A DNA stretch of 64,000 nt from positions 186,001 through 250,000 of the forward strand of contig CAVXLL010000002.1 of the NCBI GenBank assembly GCA_963762575.1, in the 5' to 3' direction. The DNA is from AP-15 sp963762575 (GTDB lineage Bacteria > Pseudomonadota > Alphaproteobacteria > ATCC43930 > CGMCC-115725). Shown here in pieces: positions 8,628 through 17,787 of this stretch. The notes below the pieces were generated by a model. It saw only the letters and a program-made list of their open reading frames with translations. It did no database searches and was not told where the DNA came from. How positions within the stretch are numbered: the first letter of the stretch is position 1; each line of letters opens with the position of its first letter. A program made the translations under genes and the position numbers.

Positions 8628-8810
8628 ATGAATCCCTTCGTTGCGGTGATCCTGATCTGCCTCAACACGGTCGCCCCGGAGCAGTGTGACGAGACTACCG
8701 CCGCTGACGTCTTGTCGACCGGAGTCGAAAACGAGCTCTCTTGTGTCATGGGCTGGCAGGACGTCGTCGCCCGCTCGGCACTCGCAACCGAGATTGGCCG
8801 CACCGCTTAG
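8628..8810 (+). CDS. Small secreted protein of unknown function
   Basis: 60 residues: a short hydrophobic start (MNPFVAVILICLNTVAP), then acidic CDETTAADVLS and NELSCVMGWQDVVARSAL with two further Cys. It resembles a family of small, presumably periplasmic, alphaproteobacterial proteins with the same Cys-(D/T)-ALDV and NEL-C-G patterns. That is family recognition without a functional assignment. It begins 31 bp after pqqE and may be co-transcribed with it. Confidence 0.6.
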   Translation: MNPFVAVILICLNTVAPEQCDETTAADVLSTGVENELSCVMGWQDVVARSALATEIGRTA

Positions 8811-8941
8811 GTGAAGACATTATGCCGGCGGACGGATGCTGCGCCGGGGAACCCCGGTGCGCCGCGGTAGATCCGGAACCGGTTCGGGGGGCCTCTCTGT
8901 TTGCGTGAGTATCCAGACAAAGACGCCTCAGGAGAAAACGC

Positions 8942-9241
8942 ATGATTGGAAAGACGCTGGCGGTAGCGGTGGCCGTTCTCCTCTCGACCCAGGTCGAGGC
9001 GCAAACCAACCAGAACAGCCCAGGCCCGGCCCAGGGCGTGGTTTCGGGCCCGGCGGCGGGTTCGCCGACGAGCATGAGATCGCCGCAGGCCGGCCCGCTC
9101 GAGACGAAGCATCAGCGGAAGGTGGTACACAACCAGAGCCAGTCGGTCCGCAACAAAGCTCACCAGGCAACCGGCACAAACAACGACCAAACCGGAGCGA
9201 CCGGATCCAGCTCGCCAAGCTACGCGCCGGCCCCGAAGTAG
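8942..9241 (+). CDS. Small secreted low-complexity protein
   Basis: 99 residues with a signal peptide (MIGKTLAVAVAVLLSTQVEAQ). The mature part is rich in Gly, Pro, Ser, Gln and Asn, with no Cys and no domain I recognise. A CAGGAG ribosome-binding sequence lies about 6 bp before the ATG. A strong stem-loop terminator follows at 9290-9313, which supports a real transcription unit. Function unknown. Confidence 0.55.
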   Translation: MIGKTLAVAVAVLLSTQVEAQTNQNSPGPAQGVVSGPAAGSPTSMRSPQAGPLETKHQRKVVHNQSQSVRNKAHQATGTNNDQTGATGSSSPSYAPAPK

Positions 9242-9289
9242 CAAGCTTCAGAAGCTCAGCGCTCGATCCATCCGGGTCCGACGAACACC

Positions 9290-9313
9290 AAAGGGCGCCC
9301 GACGGCGCCCTTT
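9290..9313 (+). terminator. Stem-loop terminator after the small secreted protein
   Basis: Perfect 10-bp stem AAAGGGCGCC / GGCGCCCTTT with a CGAC tetraloop, 48 bp after the stop codon. The A-rich 5' arm and T-rich 3' arm fit an intrinsic terminator. Confidence 0.8.
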
Positions 9314-9386
9314 GCGATTTAGCCTTTTGCTTCGCGCGCCCGCAGACGCCTCTCGGTGTATTATCGTTTGCGACCGAGGAGGCACT

Positions 9387-9510
9387 ATGGAGCCCAAAGG
9401 GCACGGTCGCGTCGAGCGTCGCCTCGCGGCCATCCTCGCGGCCGATATGGTGGGCTATCCGCGCCTGATCGAGGCCGACGAGGAAGGGACGCTCGGTCGA
9501 CTGCTCGACG
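9387..9510 (+). pseudogene. Adenylate cyclase (class III), N-terminal fragment
   Basis: An ATG preceded by GAGGAGG starts MEPKGHGRVERRLAAILAAD, MVGYPRLIEADEEGTLGRL. This is the typical beginning of alphaproteobacterial class III adenylate/guanylate cyclases, which continue with a catalytic domain and a TolB/TPR-like C-terminus. Homology stops after about 40 residues, and the following sequence is a cyclase fragment on the opposite strand. The gene is a remnant. Confidence 0.75.
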
Positions 9511-9606
9511 CTACTTTTTCTGGAGGTCGAAGACATCTTCGAGCGAGCCGTCGAAGCGGTCGGCCCACAAATGCGTGGCGGTGGCGTCGCCGGCGTCTGC
9601 GGTGCC
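9511..9606 (-). pseudogene. Adenylate cyclase fragment, inverted
   Basis: Read on the minus strand, this encodes THLWADRFDGSLEDVFDLQ, the signature of the region following the catalytic domain in the same cyclase family (usually THLWADRFDG-LEDIFDLQD). It ends at a TAG (9511-9513) directly against the plus-strand N-terminal fragment. The two pieces come from different parts of cyclase genes and face opposite ways, implying an inversion or the joining of two gene copies. Confidence 0.7.
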
Positions 9607-9639
9607 TAAGTGTCCGACCAGGAATCGTAATGGTTGCAT

Positions 9640-10490
9640 CTAGCACATTTGAGCATCTATTCCTTGTGGTTGGAGGCGGGCGAGGCGGCGCGCCAGCAGC
9701 TGGATTGAAGCAAGATAAAGCCATGCTTCACTGCTGGTATGGTGGCCTCGAAATCTTTCGCCAGTCGCCGGTTGCGGCCAAACCAGGCGAAGGTTCGCTC
9801 GACCACCCAGCGCCTTGGCAGCCGCTGAAAGCCCTTGGCGTGGTCCGATCGCTTGACGATCTCGAGCGTCCATTGCCCGAGACCGGCAAGAGCGGTGTGC
9901 AGCTTATCACCGGCGTAGCCGCCATCGGCAAAGACATGGCGCAGCCAAGGGAAGAGATGGCGGATCGAAGCCAGCAGGTCGGGCGCGCCGTCGCGATCCT
10001 GGATGTCGGCCGCGTGCACCTGGGCGCCCACCAGATGCCCGTTGGTATCGGTGATGATGTGGCGCTTGCGCCCGTTCACCTTCTTGCCCGCGTCATAGCC
10101 ACGAGGGCCACCACTCTCCGTCGTCTTGACCGATTGGCTGTCGATCACACCGGCCGACGGGCTCGCTTCCCGGCCGTCGCGTTCTCGGGCGTGCTGAACT
10201 CGCAGGAAATTGACCCTTTCCCACAAACCCTGCGCTTGCCAGGCGTAGAAGTAACGCTGCACCGTCGAGCGATGGGGAAAATCGTGCGGCAGCAGACGCC
10301 AGGGACACGCCGTCCGCAGGATGTAAAACAGCGCGTCAACAACACTGCGCAGCGGCACGATGCGCGGCCGCCCGAGCGTCTTTGGTGCCGGCATGTGCGG
10401 CTCGATCAGCGCCCATTCCGCGTCGGTCATATCGCTTGCGTAACGAAGATCTTCCCGCTGATACTGCTCGCGAGTGATTTCAGTCCACAT
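9640..10490 (-). mobile_element. IS5-family insertion sequence (body; ends not resolved)
   Basis: The extent given is the transposase coding region with its frame repaired. I compared about 50 bp outside it on the left with 90 bp on the right and found no convincing terminal inverted repeats or target duplication. The element sits between cyclase remnants and tRNA-Arg and probably helped to scramble this junction. Confidence 0.7.
9657..10490 (-). CDS. IS5-family transposase, C-terminal frameshift
   Basis: 277 residues as read. Domains: an N-terminal DUF4096-like segment (SDMTDAEWALIEPHMP, then LRSVVDALFYILRTACPWR), then a DDE catalytic core with GVIDSQSVKTTESGG and GRKRHIITDTNGHLVG for the first Asp, HVFADGGYAGDKL for the second, and RWVVERTFAWFGRNRRLAKDFE for the Glu region. 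The family C-terminus (EAWLYLASIQLL) is encoded in the next frame. One missing base between 9737 and 9738 explains it, and the repaired protein of about 283 residues would end at 9640. The change lies after the catalytic Glu. Confidence 0.9.
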   Translation of the reverse strand: MWTEITREQYQREDLRYASDMTDAEWALIEPHMPAPKTLGRPRIVPLRSVVDALFYILRTACPWRLLPHDFPHRSTVQRYFYAWQAQGLWERVNFLRVQHARERDGREASPSAGVIDSQSVKTTESGGPRGYDAGKKVNGRKRHIITDTNGHLVGAQVHAADIQDRDGAPDLLASIRHLFPWLRHVFADGGYAGDKLHTALAGLGQWTLEIVKRSDHAKGFQRLPRRWVVERTFAWFGRNRRLAKDFEATIPAVKHGFILLQSSCWRAASPASNHKE

Positions 10491-10580
10491 CTTGTGTCCT
10501 CCGCGCCTTCTGACACAGCACGGGTACTACTGAAATCACTCAACTCCTTTCGGGCCAGGCTCTAAGTAGATTGACATTAT

Positions 10581-10657
10581 TGGCGACCCCGGCAGGATTC
10601 GAACCTGCGACCACTCGCTTAGAAGGCGAGTGCTCTATCCAGCTGAGCTACGGGGTC
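10581..10657 (-). tRNA. tRNA-Arg (anticodon UCU)
   Basis: A 77-nt cloverleaf with encoded CCA. The acceptor stem pairs GACCCCG with CGGGGTC; the D arm is GCTCAGCTGGATAGAGC. The anticodon stem CTCGC/GCGAG encloses loop CTTCTAA (anticodon TCT), and the T arm contains GGTTCGAATCC. It reads AGA codons, which are rare in GC-rich genomes. Its 5' end overlaps the last codons of the truncated dehydrogenase. Confidence 0.97.
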
Positions 10658-11268
10658 ATTATAGGCCGACCCGGCGCGACGCAATTTACTCGGATGCCCT
10701 CTGGCCCGTGGTCGACCGCCATCGCGCGGGTCAGTGCGATAACCGCACCTTTTGAAGTCGAATAGGCGGTGAGACCGCGCGGCCGCAGGGCGGAAATCGA
10801 AGAGACGTTGACGATAGCTCCGCCGCCCGCCATCTCGTTCATCGCCGAGATGGCGTGCCGCGAGGCCGTAAACATGCTGTCGACGTTGACCTGCATGACC
10901 CGGCGCCGGTCCTGCGGGGCCAGCTCCGCGACGCTGCCGCGCCCGCCGATCCCGACATTGTTGTCGAGGCAGTCGAGCCGGCCGAACTGCCCAATTACGG
11001 CCTCGACCATGGCGCTGGCTTGCTGTTCATCGGTGACGTCCGCGACGAAGGGAGCGGCGGTCCCGCCCTCCTGGCGGATCATCGCGACCGTGCGTTCGGC
11101 GCGGTGGTGATCGAGATCGAGCACGAGAACTTTGGCCCCGGCCCGGGCGAGCAAGACCGCGGCCGCACAGCCGTTCCCGATGCCGTCATCCGCCGCCCCG
11201 CCCCCCGTGACGATCGCCACTTTGCCGGCAAGGCCGAGCCCATCCTCGCGGTTCACTCCATCCGTCAT
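10648..11268 (-). CDS. Short-chain dehydrogenase/reductase, C-terminally truncated
   Basis: 206 residues from the ATG at 11268; longer in-frame starts read through an upstream palindromic repeat. Rossmann features of classical SDRs are present: TGGG-x-GIG (VAIVTGGGAADDGIG), VLDLDHHRAE, NNVGIGG, and the catalytic VNVSSIS with YSTSKGA (Tyr-x3-Lys). Typical SDRs of this type have about 250 residues. This one ends right after RVNCVAPG, with its stop codon inside tRNA-Arg, so the substrate-binding C-terminus is missing. It was probably active in the adjacent aromatic/gentisate cluster before truncation and is likely non-functional now. Confidence 0.75.
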   Translation of the reverse strand: MTDGVNREDGLGLAGKVAIVTGGGAADDGIGNGCAAAVLLARAGAKVLVLDLDHHRAERTVAMIRQEGGTAAPFVADVTDEQQASAMVEAVIGQFGRLDCLDNNVGIGGRGSVAELAPQDRRRVMQVNVDSMFTASRHAISAMNEMAGGGAIVNVSSISALRPRGLTAYSTSKGAVIALTRAMAVDHGPEGIRVNCVAPGRPIMTP

Positions 11269-11290
11269 CCGCGTCCCTTCCCCAAACTTA

Positions 11291-11366
11291 CCCTCACCCA
11301 CCCAGCCCTGGGCTGGCTGCCCCTCTCCCCGCGTGCGACCGCGTGCGGGGGAGGGCTGGGTGAGGG
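11291..11366. repeat. REP-like palindromic element
   Basis: The outer arms CCCTCACCC-ACC-CAGCCCT (11291-11309) and AGGGCTGGGTGAGGG (11352-11366) are complementary apart from a 4-nt bulge. An inner imperfect pair (CCTCTCCCCGC with GCGGGGGAGG) makes a long hairpin. It sits in the 116-bp gap between the dehydrogenase and the gentisate dioxygenase. Elements with this CCCTCACCC...GGGTGAGGG pattern are common intergenic repeats in alphaproteobacteria. Confidence 0.75.
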
Positions 11367-11384
11367 ACTGCGCCCTGCTTTTTC

Positions 11385-12416
11385 TCAGGCGTTGCCGTGC
11401 TGCTGCTCGCGCCACAAACCGAGCTTCTCCTGCACCGGTCGGTCGGAGTAGCTGAACAGCACGGCCTCGTCCGAGGCATGGTGGCTCACCGGCATCCAGC
11501 TCGGCGCGACGAAGATGTCGCGCGGCAGCCAGCGGAAGACCTTGTCGCCGACCCGGCTCTCTCCGGCGCCTTCGACCGCGACATATACCGTCCCGTCGGT
11601 CGACCGGTACCTGCGGGTCGAGAAGCCTTTTGGCAGAAGCTGGATGAAGGTGCCGATCGTCGGCATCGCATAATCGCCGCTCGCCGGGTTAATATAGCGC
11701 ATCTTGTGGCCGTGATAGGGGTCGGGATCGCCGTTCCGGCTCAGGGTTTCGAGCGATTCACGGGTACGAGCATAGGGATAATTGAATACCGGCGAGGTTT
11801 TGACCTCTGGACGCCAATCGACCGGCACAAGGTTGTTGCCGAACCGCGCCGCGCTGTCGCCTTCCGGGCGCGTCACCGCCTGCACTTCGGCGGGTAGCTG
11901 TTCGGCAAAGCTGGCGCTCAGCAATTTGACGATCTGGATGTCGAGCCCATCGAGCCAAACCATTGGCTCCTGGGTCTCGTTGCCATGATCGTGCCATGTC
12001 CAGGAGGGGGTAATGACGAAGTCGCCGGGCTGCATCGCCGTGCGCTCGCCATCGACAGCGGTATACGCACCGTGACCCTCGATGATAAAGCGCAGCGCCG
12101 ATTGGGTATGACGATGGGCCGGAGCCACTTCGCCAGGCAGGATCAGTTGCAGCCCGCCGAACAGCGATCCGGTAATCGTGGCCTGCCCCTTCAATCCTGG
12201 GTTCTCCAAGATCAAGACACGGCGCTGCGCCTCGTGCGCCGTGATCAGCCCGCCGGCCTGCATCAAATGGGGCCGGATCTCTTCATAGCGCCACAAGGCC
12301 GGGACGCATGACGTGGTCGGCTCCGGGGTCACGAGCGAATGCAGCTGCTCCCAGAGCGGCGCCAAATTGGCGGGCGCGATCCGCTCGTAAAAGGCTTGCC
12401 GTTCGCTAGCAGGCAT
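11385..12416 (-). CDS. Gentisate 1,2-dioxygenase
   Basis: 343 residues, the usual length. It is a bicupin non-haem iron enzyme that opens the gentisate ring to maleylpyruvate. The N-terminal cupin has iron-ligand candidates in APAHRHTQSALRFI and the second motif GDFVITPSWTWHDHGN. The C-terminal cupin has MPTIGTFIQLLPKG and APSWMPVSHHA. Other family marks are RVLILENPGL and VWLDGLDI. It starts 2 bp after the DHDPS-family gene stops, so the two are co-transcribed. Related salicylyl- or 1-hydroxy-2-naphthoate dioxygenases are the main alternative. Confidence 0.88.
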   Translation of the reverse strand: MPASERQAFYERIAPANLAPLWEQLHSLVTPEPTTSCVPALWRYEEIRPHLMQAGGLITAHEAQRRVLILENPGLKGQATITGSLFGGLQLILPGEVAPAHRHTQSALRFIIEGHGAYTAVDGERTAMQPGDFVITPSWTWHDHGNETQEPMVWLDGLDIQIVKLLSASFAEQLPAEVQAVTRPEGDSAARFGNNLVPVDWRPEVKTSPVFNYPYARTRESLETLSRNGDPDPYHGHKMRYINPASGDYAMPTIGTFIQLLPKGFSTRRYRSTDGTVYVAVEGAGESRVGDKVFRWLPRDIFVAPSWMPVSHHASDEAVLFSYSDRPVQEKLGLWREQQHGNA

Positions 12417-12418
12417 GG

Positions 12419-13348
12419 CTACGCCGCCATCGAGCGGGGCCGCTCTCCAAGCGTAAACCCGAGCTCGGCGAGATCGGTAATCAGCCCCGAGGATTGCGCC
12501 GGGTCGAGCGGAACGAGCGGCGGGCGCACCGCAGCCCAGTCCGGGTCATCGTGGAAATGCGCGACGATTCGCTTGAGCGCCGGGATCATCGGGTAGGCCT
12601 GCAACGCCTTGCGCAGGGTGGTGATCTCGGCCTGTAGGCCGTCGGCCTGCGGCCCGCGCCAGTTTTCGTACACTTTGCGAATCCCCGGGACATTGACATT
12701 GCCCGAGGCGGTGATGCAACCGGCCGCGCCCTTGCGCAGCGCGTCGAGCAGAAAGACCTCGGAGCCCGGGAATACCGCGAAGCCCGGAAAGCGGTCGAGC
12801 AGCGCCGCCGTGTTGCTCCAATCGCCGGAGCTGTCCTTGAGCCCCACGACGGTTTCCGGGTGCGCCGCTATCAAACGTCCGACGAGCTCGAGCGAATAGC
12901 CGACCTGGGCCACCGGCGGGATATGGTAGAGATAGACCCTGAGCGCGGCGGAGGCGACCTTCTCGATCACCGCGGATACAAATGCAAAGATGCCATGGTC
13001 GCTGACTCCCTTGTAGTAGAAGGGCGGCAGCATCAAGACGCCGCCGCAGCCATGGCCGACGACGTGGCGAACCAGGCTCGCCGCCTCGCTTATCGAGCAC
13101 GCTCCGGTTCCGGGCATCAGCTTTTCGGGCGGAATTCCCGCCTCGATCAGCGCATCGAGCAACGCCATGCGCTCGGGCCCGGACATCGAGTTCGCCTCGC
13201 TGGTCGTGCCAAAAACCGACAGCCCCTCGGCGCCCTGGTCGAGAAGCCAGCGGCAGAAGGCGATAAATCGCCGGGAATCGGGCTCGCCGCTCGGCATGAA
13301 GGGGGTCAGAACGGGGACGAGCACCCCGTGGAACGGTCGTGGTGTCAT
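12419..13348 (-). CDS. Dihydrodipicolinate synthase-family aldolase/lyase
   Basis: 309-residue TIM barrel of the DHDPS/N-acetylneuraminate lyase superfamily. It has the pyruvate-binding loop GTTSEANSMS (GTTGE in DapA itself), a catalytic Tyr in YLYHIPP and the Schiff-base Lys in VVGLKDSSGDWSN. Pairing with gentisate dioxygenase suggests an aldolase or hydratase acting on a pyruvate-containing aromatic breakdown product rather than lysine synthesis. That is inference. It is transcribed upstream of the dioxygenase with a 2-bp gap. Confidence 0.85.
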   Translation of the reverse strand: MTPRPFHGVLVPVLTPFMPSGEPDSRRFIAFCRWLLDQGAEGLSVFGTTSEANSMSGPERMALLDALIEAGIPPEKLMPGTGACSISEAASLVRHVVGHGCGGVLMLPPFYYKGVSDHGIFAFVSAVIEKVASAALRVYLYHIPPVAQVGYSLELVGRLIAAHPETVVGLKDSSGDWSNTAALLDRFPGFAVFPGSEVFLLDALRKGAAGCITASGNVNVPGIRKVYENWRGPQADGLQAEITTLRKALQAYPMIPALKRIVAHFHDDPDWAAVRPPLVPLDPAQSSGLITDLAELGFTLGERPRSMAA

Positions 13349-13450
13349 GAGGCGGGATCCTCTGCTTAATCGCCGATCATGACGGCAATAAGCGACCCTG
13401 CCGTGCCCGGCGTCAACTCTCGTTTGCGGGCTGCTGCAGCCCCGGCTCGC

Positions 13451-14194
13451 TCACAAGACCGTCAGCATGTCGGCGACCAGCGGATGGCGGACGATGTCGC
13501 GGTCGCCGAGCCGGATTACCGCGATCTCGGCTATCGGCTCGAGCCGCCGGGCGATGTCGGCCAGACCGGAAAGGCCGTCGAGGAGATCGCTTTGATCGGG
13601 ATCGCCCGTCACCACCATCGTCGAATGCCAGCCCAGCCGCGTCAGCAACATCTTGATCTGGCCGTAGGTGCAGTTCTGGGCCTCATCGATCACGATAAAG
13701 GCATTGTTCAACGTGCGGCCGCGCATATAGGCGACCGGCGCGATCTCGATCGCTCCTTCGGTCATCAGCTGTTTGACGCACTTGCCGCCGAGCCGTTCGT
13801 TCAGTGCATCATTGAGCGGACGCAGGTAAGGCGCGAGCTTGTCGTTGATGTCGCCGGGCAAATAGCCGAGGCTCTCGCCGGCCTCGACCGCCGGTCGCGT
13901 CAGCACGATGCGCCCGACCTCTCCCGCCTCGAGCGCCGCCACTGCGGCGCTGACGGCGAGATAGGTCTTGCCGGTGCCGGCCGGACCCAGCGCAATCGTC
14001 AGGTTATGGCGTTCGATCGCTGCCATTAGCCACTGCTGACCGTCGCTCTGCGGGCGGACGCGGCGGCGATAGCTCTGCTCGCGCTCGGGCTCTGCAGACA
14101 CCTGGTCGCCGGCAGCGAATTTGGAGTGCCCTACTTCAGCGAGACGGGTCGCCAAAGCGGCATGCGACGTGCGCTTCCCCATCAGCCTCTCCAT
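13451..14194 (-). CDS. PhoH-like P-loop ATPase
   Basis: 247 residues with Walker A GPAGTGKTYLAV, RIVLTRPAVEAGE, a characteristic YMRGRTLNNAFIVIDEAQN block (Walker B) and VVTGDPDQSDL. This is the short PhoH form, without the N-terminal KH-like extension common in the ybeZ group. Family members are RNA-associated ATPases or helicases of uncertain role. It is not obviously linked to the aromatic genes around it. A second possible ATG lies four codons in. The 270 bp upstream (to boxB) hold no gene I can support. Confidence 0.9.
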   Translation of the reverse strand: MERLMGKRTSHAALATRLAEVGHSKFAAGDQVSAEPEREQSYRRRVRPQSDGQQWLMAAIERHNLTIALGPAGTGKTYLAVSAAVAALEAGEVGRIVLTRPAVEAGESLGYLPGDINDKLAPYLRPLNDALNERLGGKCVKQLMTEGAIEIAPVAYMRGRTLNNAFIVIDEAQNCTYGQIKMLLTRLGWHSTMVVTGDPDQSDLLDGLSGLADIARRLEPIAEIAVIRLGDRDIVRHPLVADMLTVL

Positions 14195-14464
14195 TACGAT
14201 TGCCCTTGGCCGCCTCGATCAGCATACCATCAATTGAGTTCCATGACAGTATCGCTACAGGTGATGGAAGGTATCCAGGAAAGGGGACGTTCGTCTAACG
14301 AGGGATTGCTGTCCCCTCTCAAACTGTTCCAAATGTGGATGGTACCGAATTTATCGACACGTTTTCGCCTTATGTCGATCTGGTCGACAGGCGCCTGAAA
14401 TGCGTCGATTTGTGAGGAATACGTCCACGCCTGCCCCAGGCCTGCGGGACACATGGCCTACCAA

Positions 14465-15886
<1,422 letters not shown>

Positions 15887-15900
15887 TCCTTCCCCCTAGG

Positions 15901-17526
15901 CTATATCCGCTCCCAGTCGAATCGCGCCCGCGCGCCGCTGCCGTACCGCCTCAGCGCGCCCTGCTCGCCGGTCGCGTTCGGACGCGTAAAAATCCAATTC
16001 TGCCAAGCCGAAAGCCGGCCGAATACCTTTGTCGCAACCGTTTCCGGACCGGCGAAGCGCAAATTCGCCTCCATCCCGGTGAGCGCGTCCGGCGACAAGC
16101 TCGCGCGTTCTTCGATGGCCAAGCGGATTTCGTCTTCCCAGTCCAGCTCGTCGGGAGCGAAGGTGACTAGACCATGATCCTGCGCGGCAGCGGCATCAAA
16201 CGGCGCGGCAGCGAATTGCTCAAGACCGGCAGCCTGGGCGTCGTCGTTGAAGCGGGTCGCCAGCCGGGTGCGGCCATTTACCATTTCAAGACCGGTGAAA
16301 TTGACCCCGGTCAGCGCTATCTGCGGCCCCTCCGCCAGCATGTAGCTGCGATCGGCGGCGAGGCTCAGTTCCAACAAGCTGCCGGCAAAACACGAGCCCT
16401 CGTCGATGACCGCAAAGAGGCTGCGCGAGGAGACATCGAGCCGCTGTAACGTGCGGCGCAGGAACCCGATCGTCTCGCGCACGAACCAGTGGCCTTGGTT
16501 GGCGATCATTGTCCAGTCGAAAGCCAGCGTGGCATCGACGGTACCGCGAGTCTTCAAAACCAGGGTTCCGATTTCTCGGTGGTTCGCACGCAGCATCAAC
16601 AGCGCGTCGTCCAACTCGCGCGCCATCGCCAGCGGCCACCAGCCGGCGCCGGCCTCGATGATCTGCCCGAGATCGCCCGGAACCTCGTCTCTCCGAGGAC
16701 CTGTTACAGTCAAGGTCGCGACGCGCCCGTTCGCCTCGATGTCGAGCCCGACCCAGGGGTAACGATAGCCGTCCTCGCGGATCAAGCGTTCGAGCGGCGC
16801 GAACGGAATACCCGAAGCTTCGGCTGGACGGTCGCCGAGCTTGGCGAGAGCGCGGGCGCGCTCTGCTACGAGCTGATGGAACCGAGCGGGTGGCGCGGTG
16901 CGGTCGACCAGCCCCCAGGCCCTCGCGCGGTCGGCGCGCACGCCTTCGGCAGTGGTGCAAAAAACGTCGGCGAGATCGCGTCTCACCTTGCGCTTGTCGA
17001 CGAGCCGGGTGAGGCCGCCGGTGCCGGGCAGCACCCCGAGGAGCGGCACTTCGGGCAGGCTGACCGTGCTCGACCGGTCGTCGACCATGAGGATTTCGTC
17101 GCAGGCGAGCGCCAATTCGTAGCCGCCGCCCGCACACGCGCCATTCACGGCGGCGATGAATTTGAGCCCCGAATGCGCGCTCGAATCCTCGATGCCGTTG
17201 CGGGTCTCGTTGGTGAACTTGCAGAAATTGACCTTTTCGGCGTGGCTCGCCTGACCCAGCATGTAGATGTTGGCGCCCGAGCAAAACACGCGCTCCTTGC
17301 CGCTCGTCAGAACCACGACTCGCACCTCGGGATGCTCGAAGCGGATGCGGTTGAGCGCATCATAGAGCTCGATATCGACCCCGAGGTCGTAAGAGTTGAG
17401 CTTCAGTCGGTAGCCGGGCGAAATCCCGGCTTCCTCTGCGACATCCAAAGTCAGTGTGGCGACCGCGCCGGCGCAGGAGAGGCGCCAGTGGCGATAGCGT
17501 GATGGTTCGGTGTCGAAGGTGGTCAT
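15901..17526 (-). CDS. boxC: Benzoyl-CoA-dihydrodiol lyase BoxC
   Basis: 541 residues with two crotonase-like halves, as in the family. The first contains VVVLTSGKERVFCSGANI and NGACAGGGYELALACDEI with PLLGVLPGTGGLTRL. The second contains the ASWWPLAMARELDDA-type AGWWPLAMARELDD and GSCFAGSLLELSLAADRSY. BoxC hydrolytically opens the epoxide to 3,4-dehydroadipyl-CoA semialdehyde and formate. It is the first gene of the boxC-boxB pair. The 200 bp upstream contain no full gene, but do hold a fragment of the TPP-enzyme start (17740-17771). Confidence 0.95.
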   Translation of the reverse strand: MTTFDTEPSRYRHWRLSCAGAVATLTLDVAEEAGISPGYRLKLNSYDLGVDIELYDALNRIRFEHPEVRVVVLTSGKERVFCSGANIYMLGQASHAEKVNFCKFTNETRNGIEDSSAHSGLKFIAAVNGACAGGGYELALACDEILMVDDRSSTVSLPEVPLLGVLPGTGGLTRLVDKRKVRRDLADVFCTTAEGVRADRARAWGLVDRTAPPARFHQLVAERARALAKLGDRPAEASGIPFAPLERLIREDGYRYPWVGLDIEANGRVATLTVTGPRRDEVPGDLGQIIEAGAGWWPLAMARELDDALLMLRANHREIGTLVLKTRGTVDATLAFDWTMIANQGHWFVRETIGFLRRTLQRLDVSSRSLFAVIDEGSCFAGSLLELSLAADRSYMLAEGPQIALTGVNFTGLEMVNGRTRLATRFNDDAQAAGLEQFAAAPFDAAAAQDHGLVTFAPDELDWEDEIRLAIEERASLSPDALTGMEANLRFAGPETVATKVFGRLSAWQNWIFTRPNATGEQGALRRYGSGARARFDWERI

Positions 17527-17739
17527 AGGAAATTTAATGCAGCCTTATACCGAGCCTGAGACGTGAAGTCAACCGGAATATGAACTATTTTGCATCCACC
17601 CGCCGCGCGAAGATTGGGCTGCCGATCTCCGACCCGCGAGATTACATGGCAAACCGTGCGGCGAAAGGCTGAGCGACCGCGATGTCGATGAGGGCCTACA
17701 GGAGCTCGTGTATGGCTCTAGGCTAAAGCTTCGGGGAGA

Positions 17740-17771
17740 TTATGAACGGCGCGGAAAGCCTGGTGCGCACC
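17740..17771. repeat. 32-bp direct repeat, left copy
   Basis: Identical to 22417-22448, the first codons of the TPP-enzyme gene including its ATG. Here the match ends after 32 bp and no reading frame for the rest of the enzyme follows. A GGGGAG lies just upstream of the ATG, so this could be the original 5' end separated from its gene. Confidence 0.85.
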
Positions 17772-17787
17772 GCGATGTACAGCTCGC

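Noticed and set aside
9312..10565. 417-codon plus-strand frame across the cyclase remnant and IS
   Set aside because: Only its first part is the cyclase start; the rest is antisense to the transposase. It does not encode a real fusion protein.
9601..10570. Terminal inverted repeats and target duplication of the IS
   Set aside because: The flanks were compared by eye on both sides and no convincing match was found, so no boundaries are claimed.
14195..14464. Possible short gene or hairpin between the PhoH-like gene and boxB
   Set aside because: Only a weak 7-bp inverted repeat (AGGGGAC/GTCCCCT) and short frames without start signals; nothing supportable.
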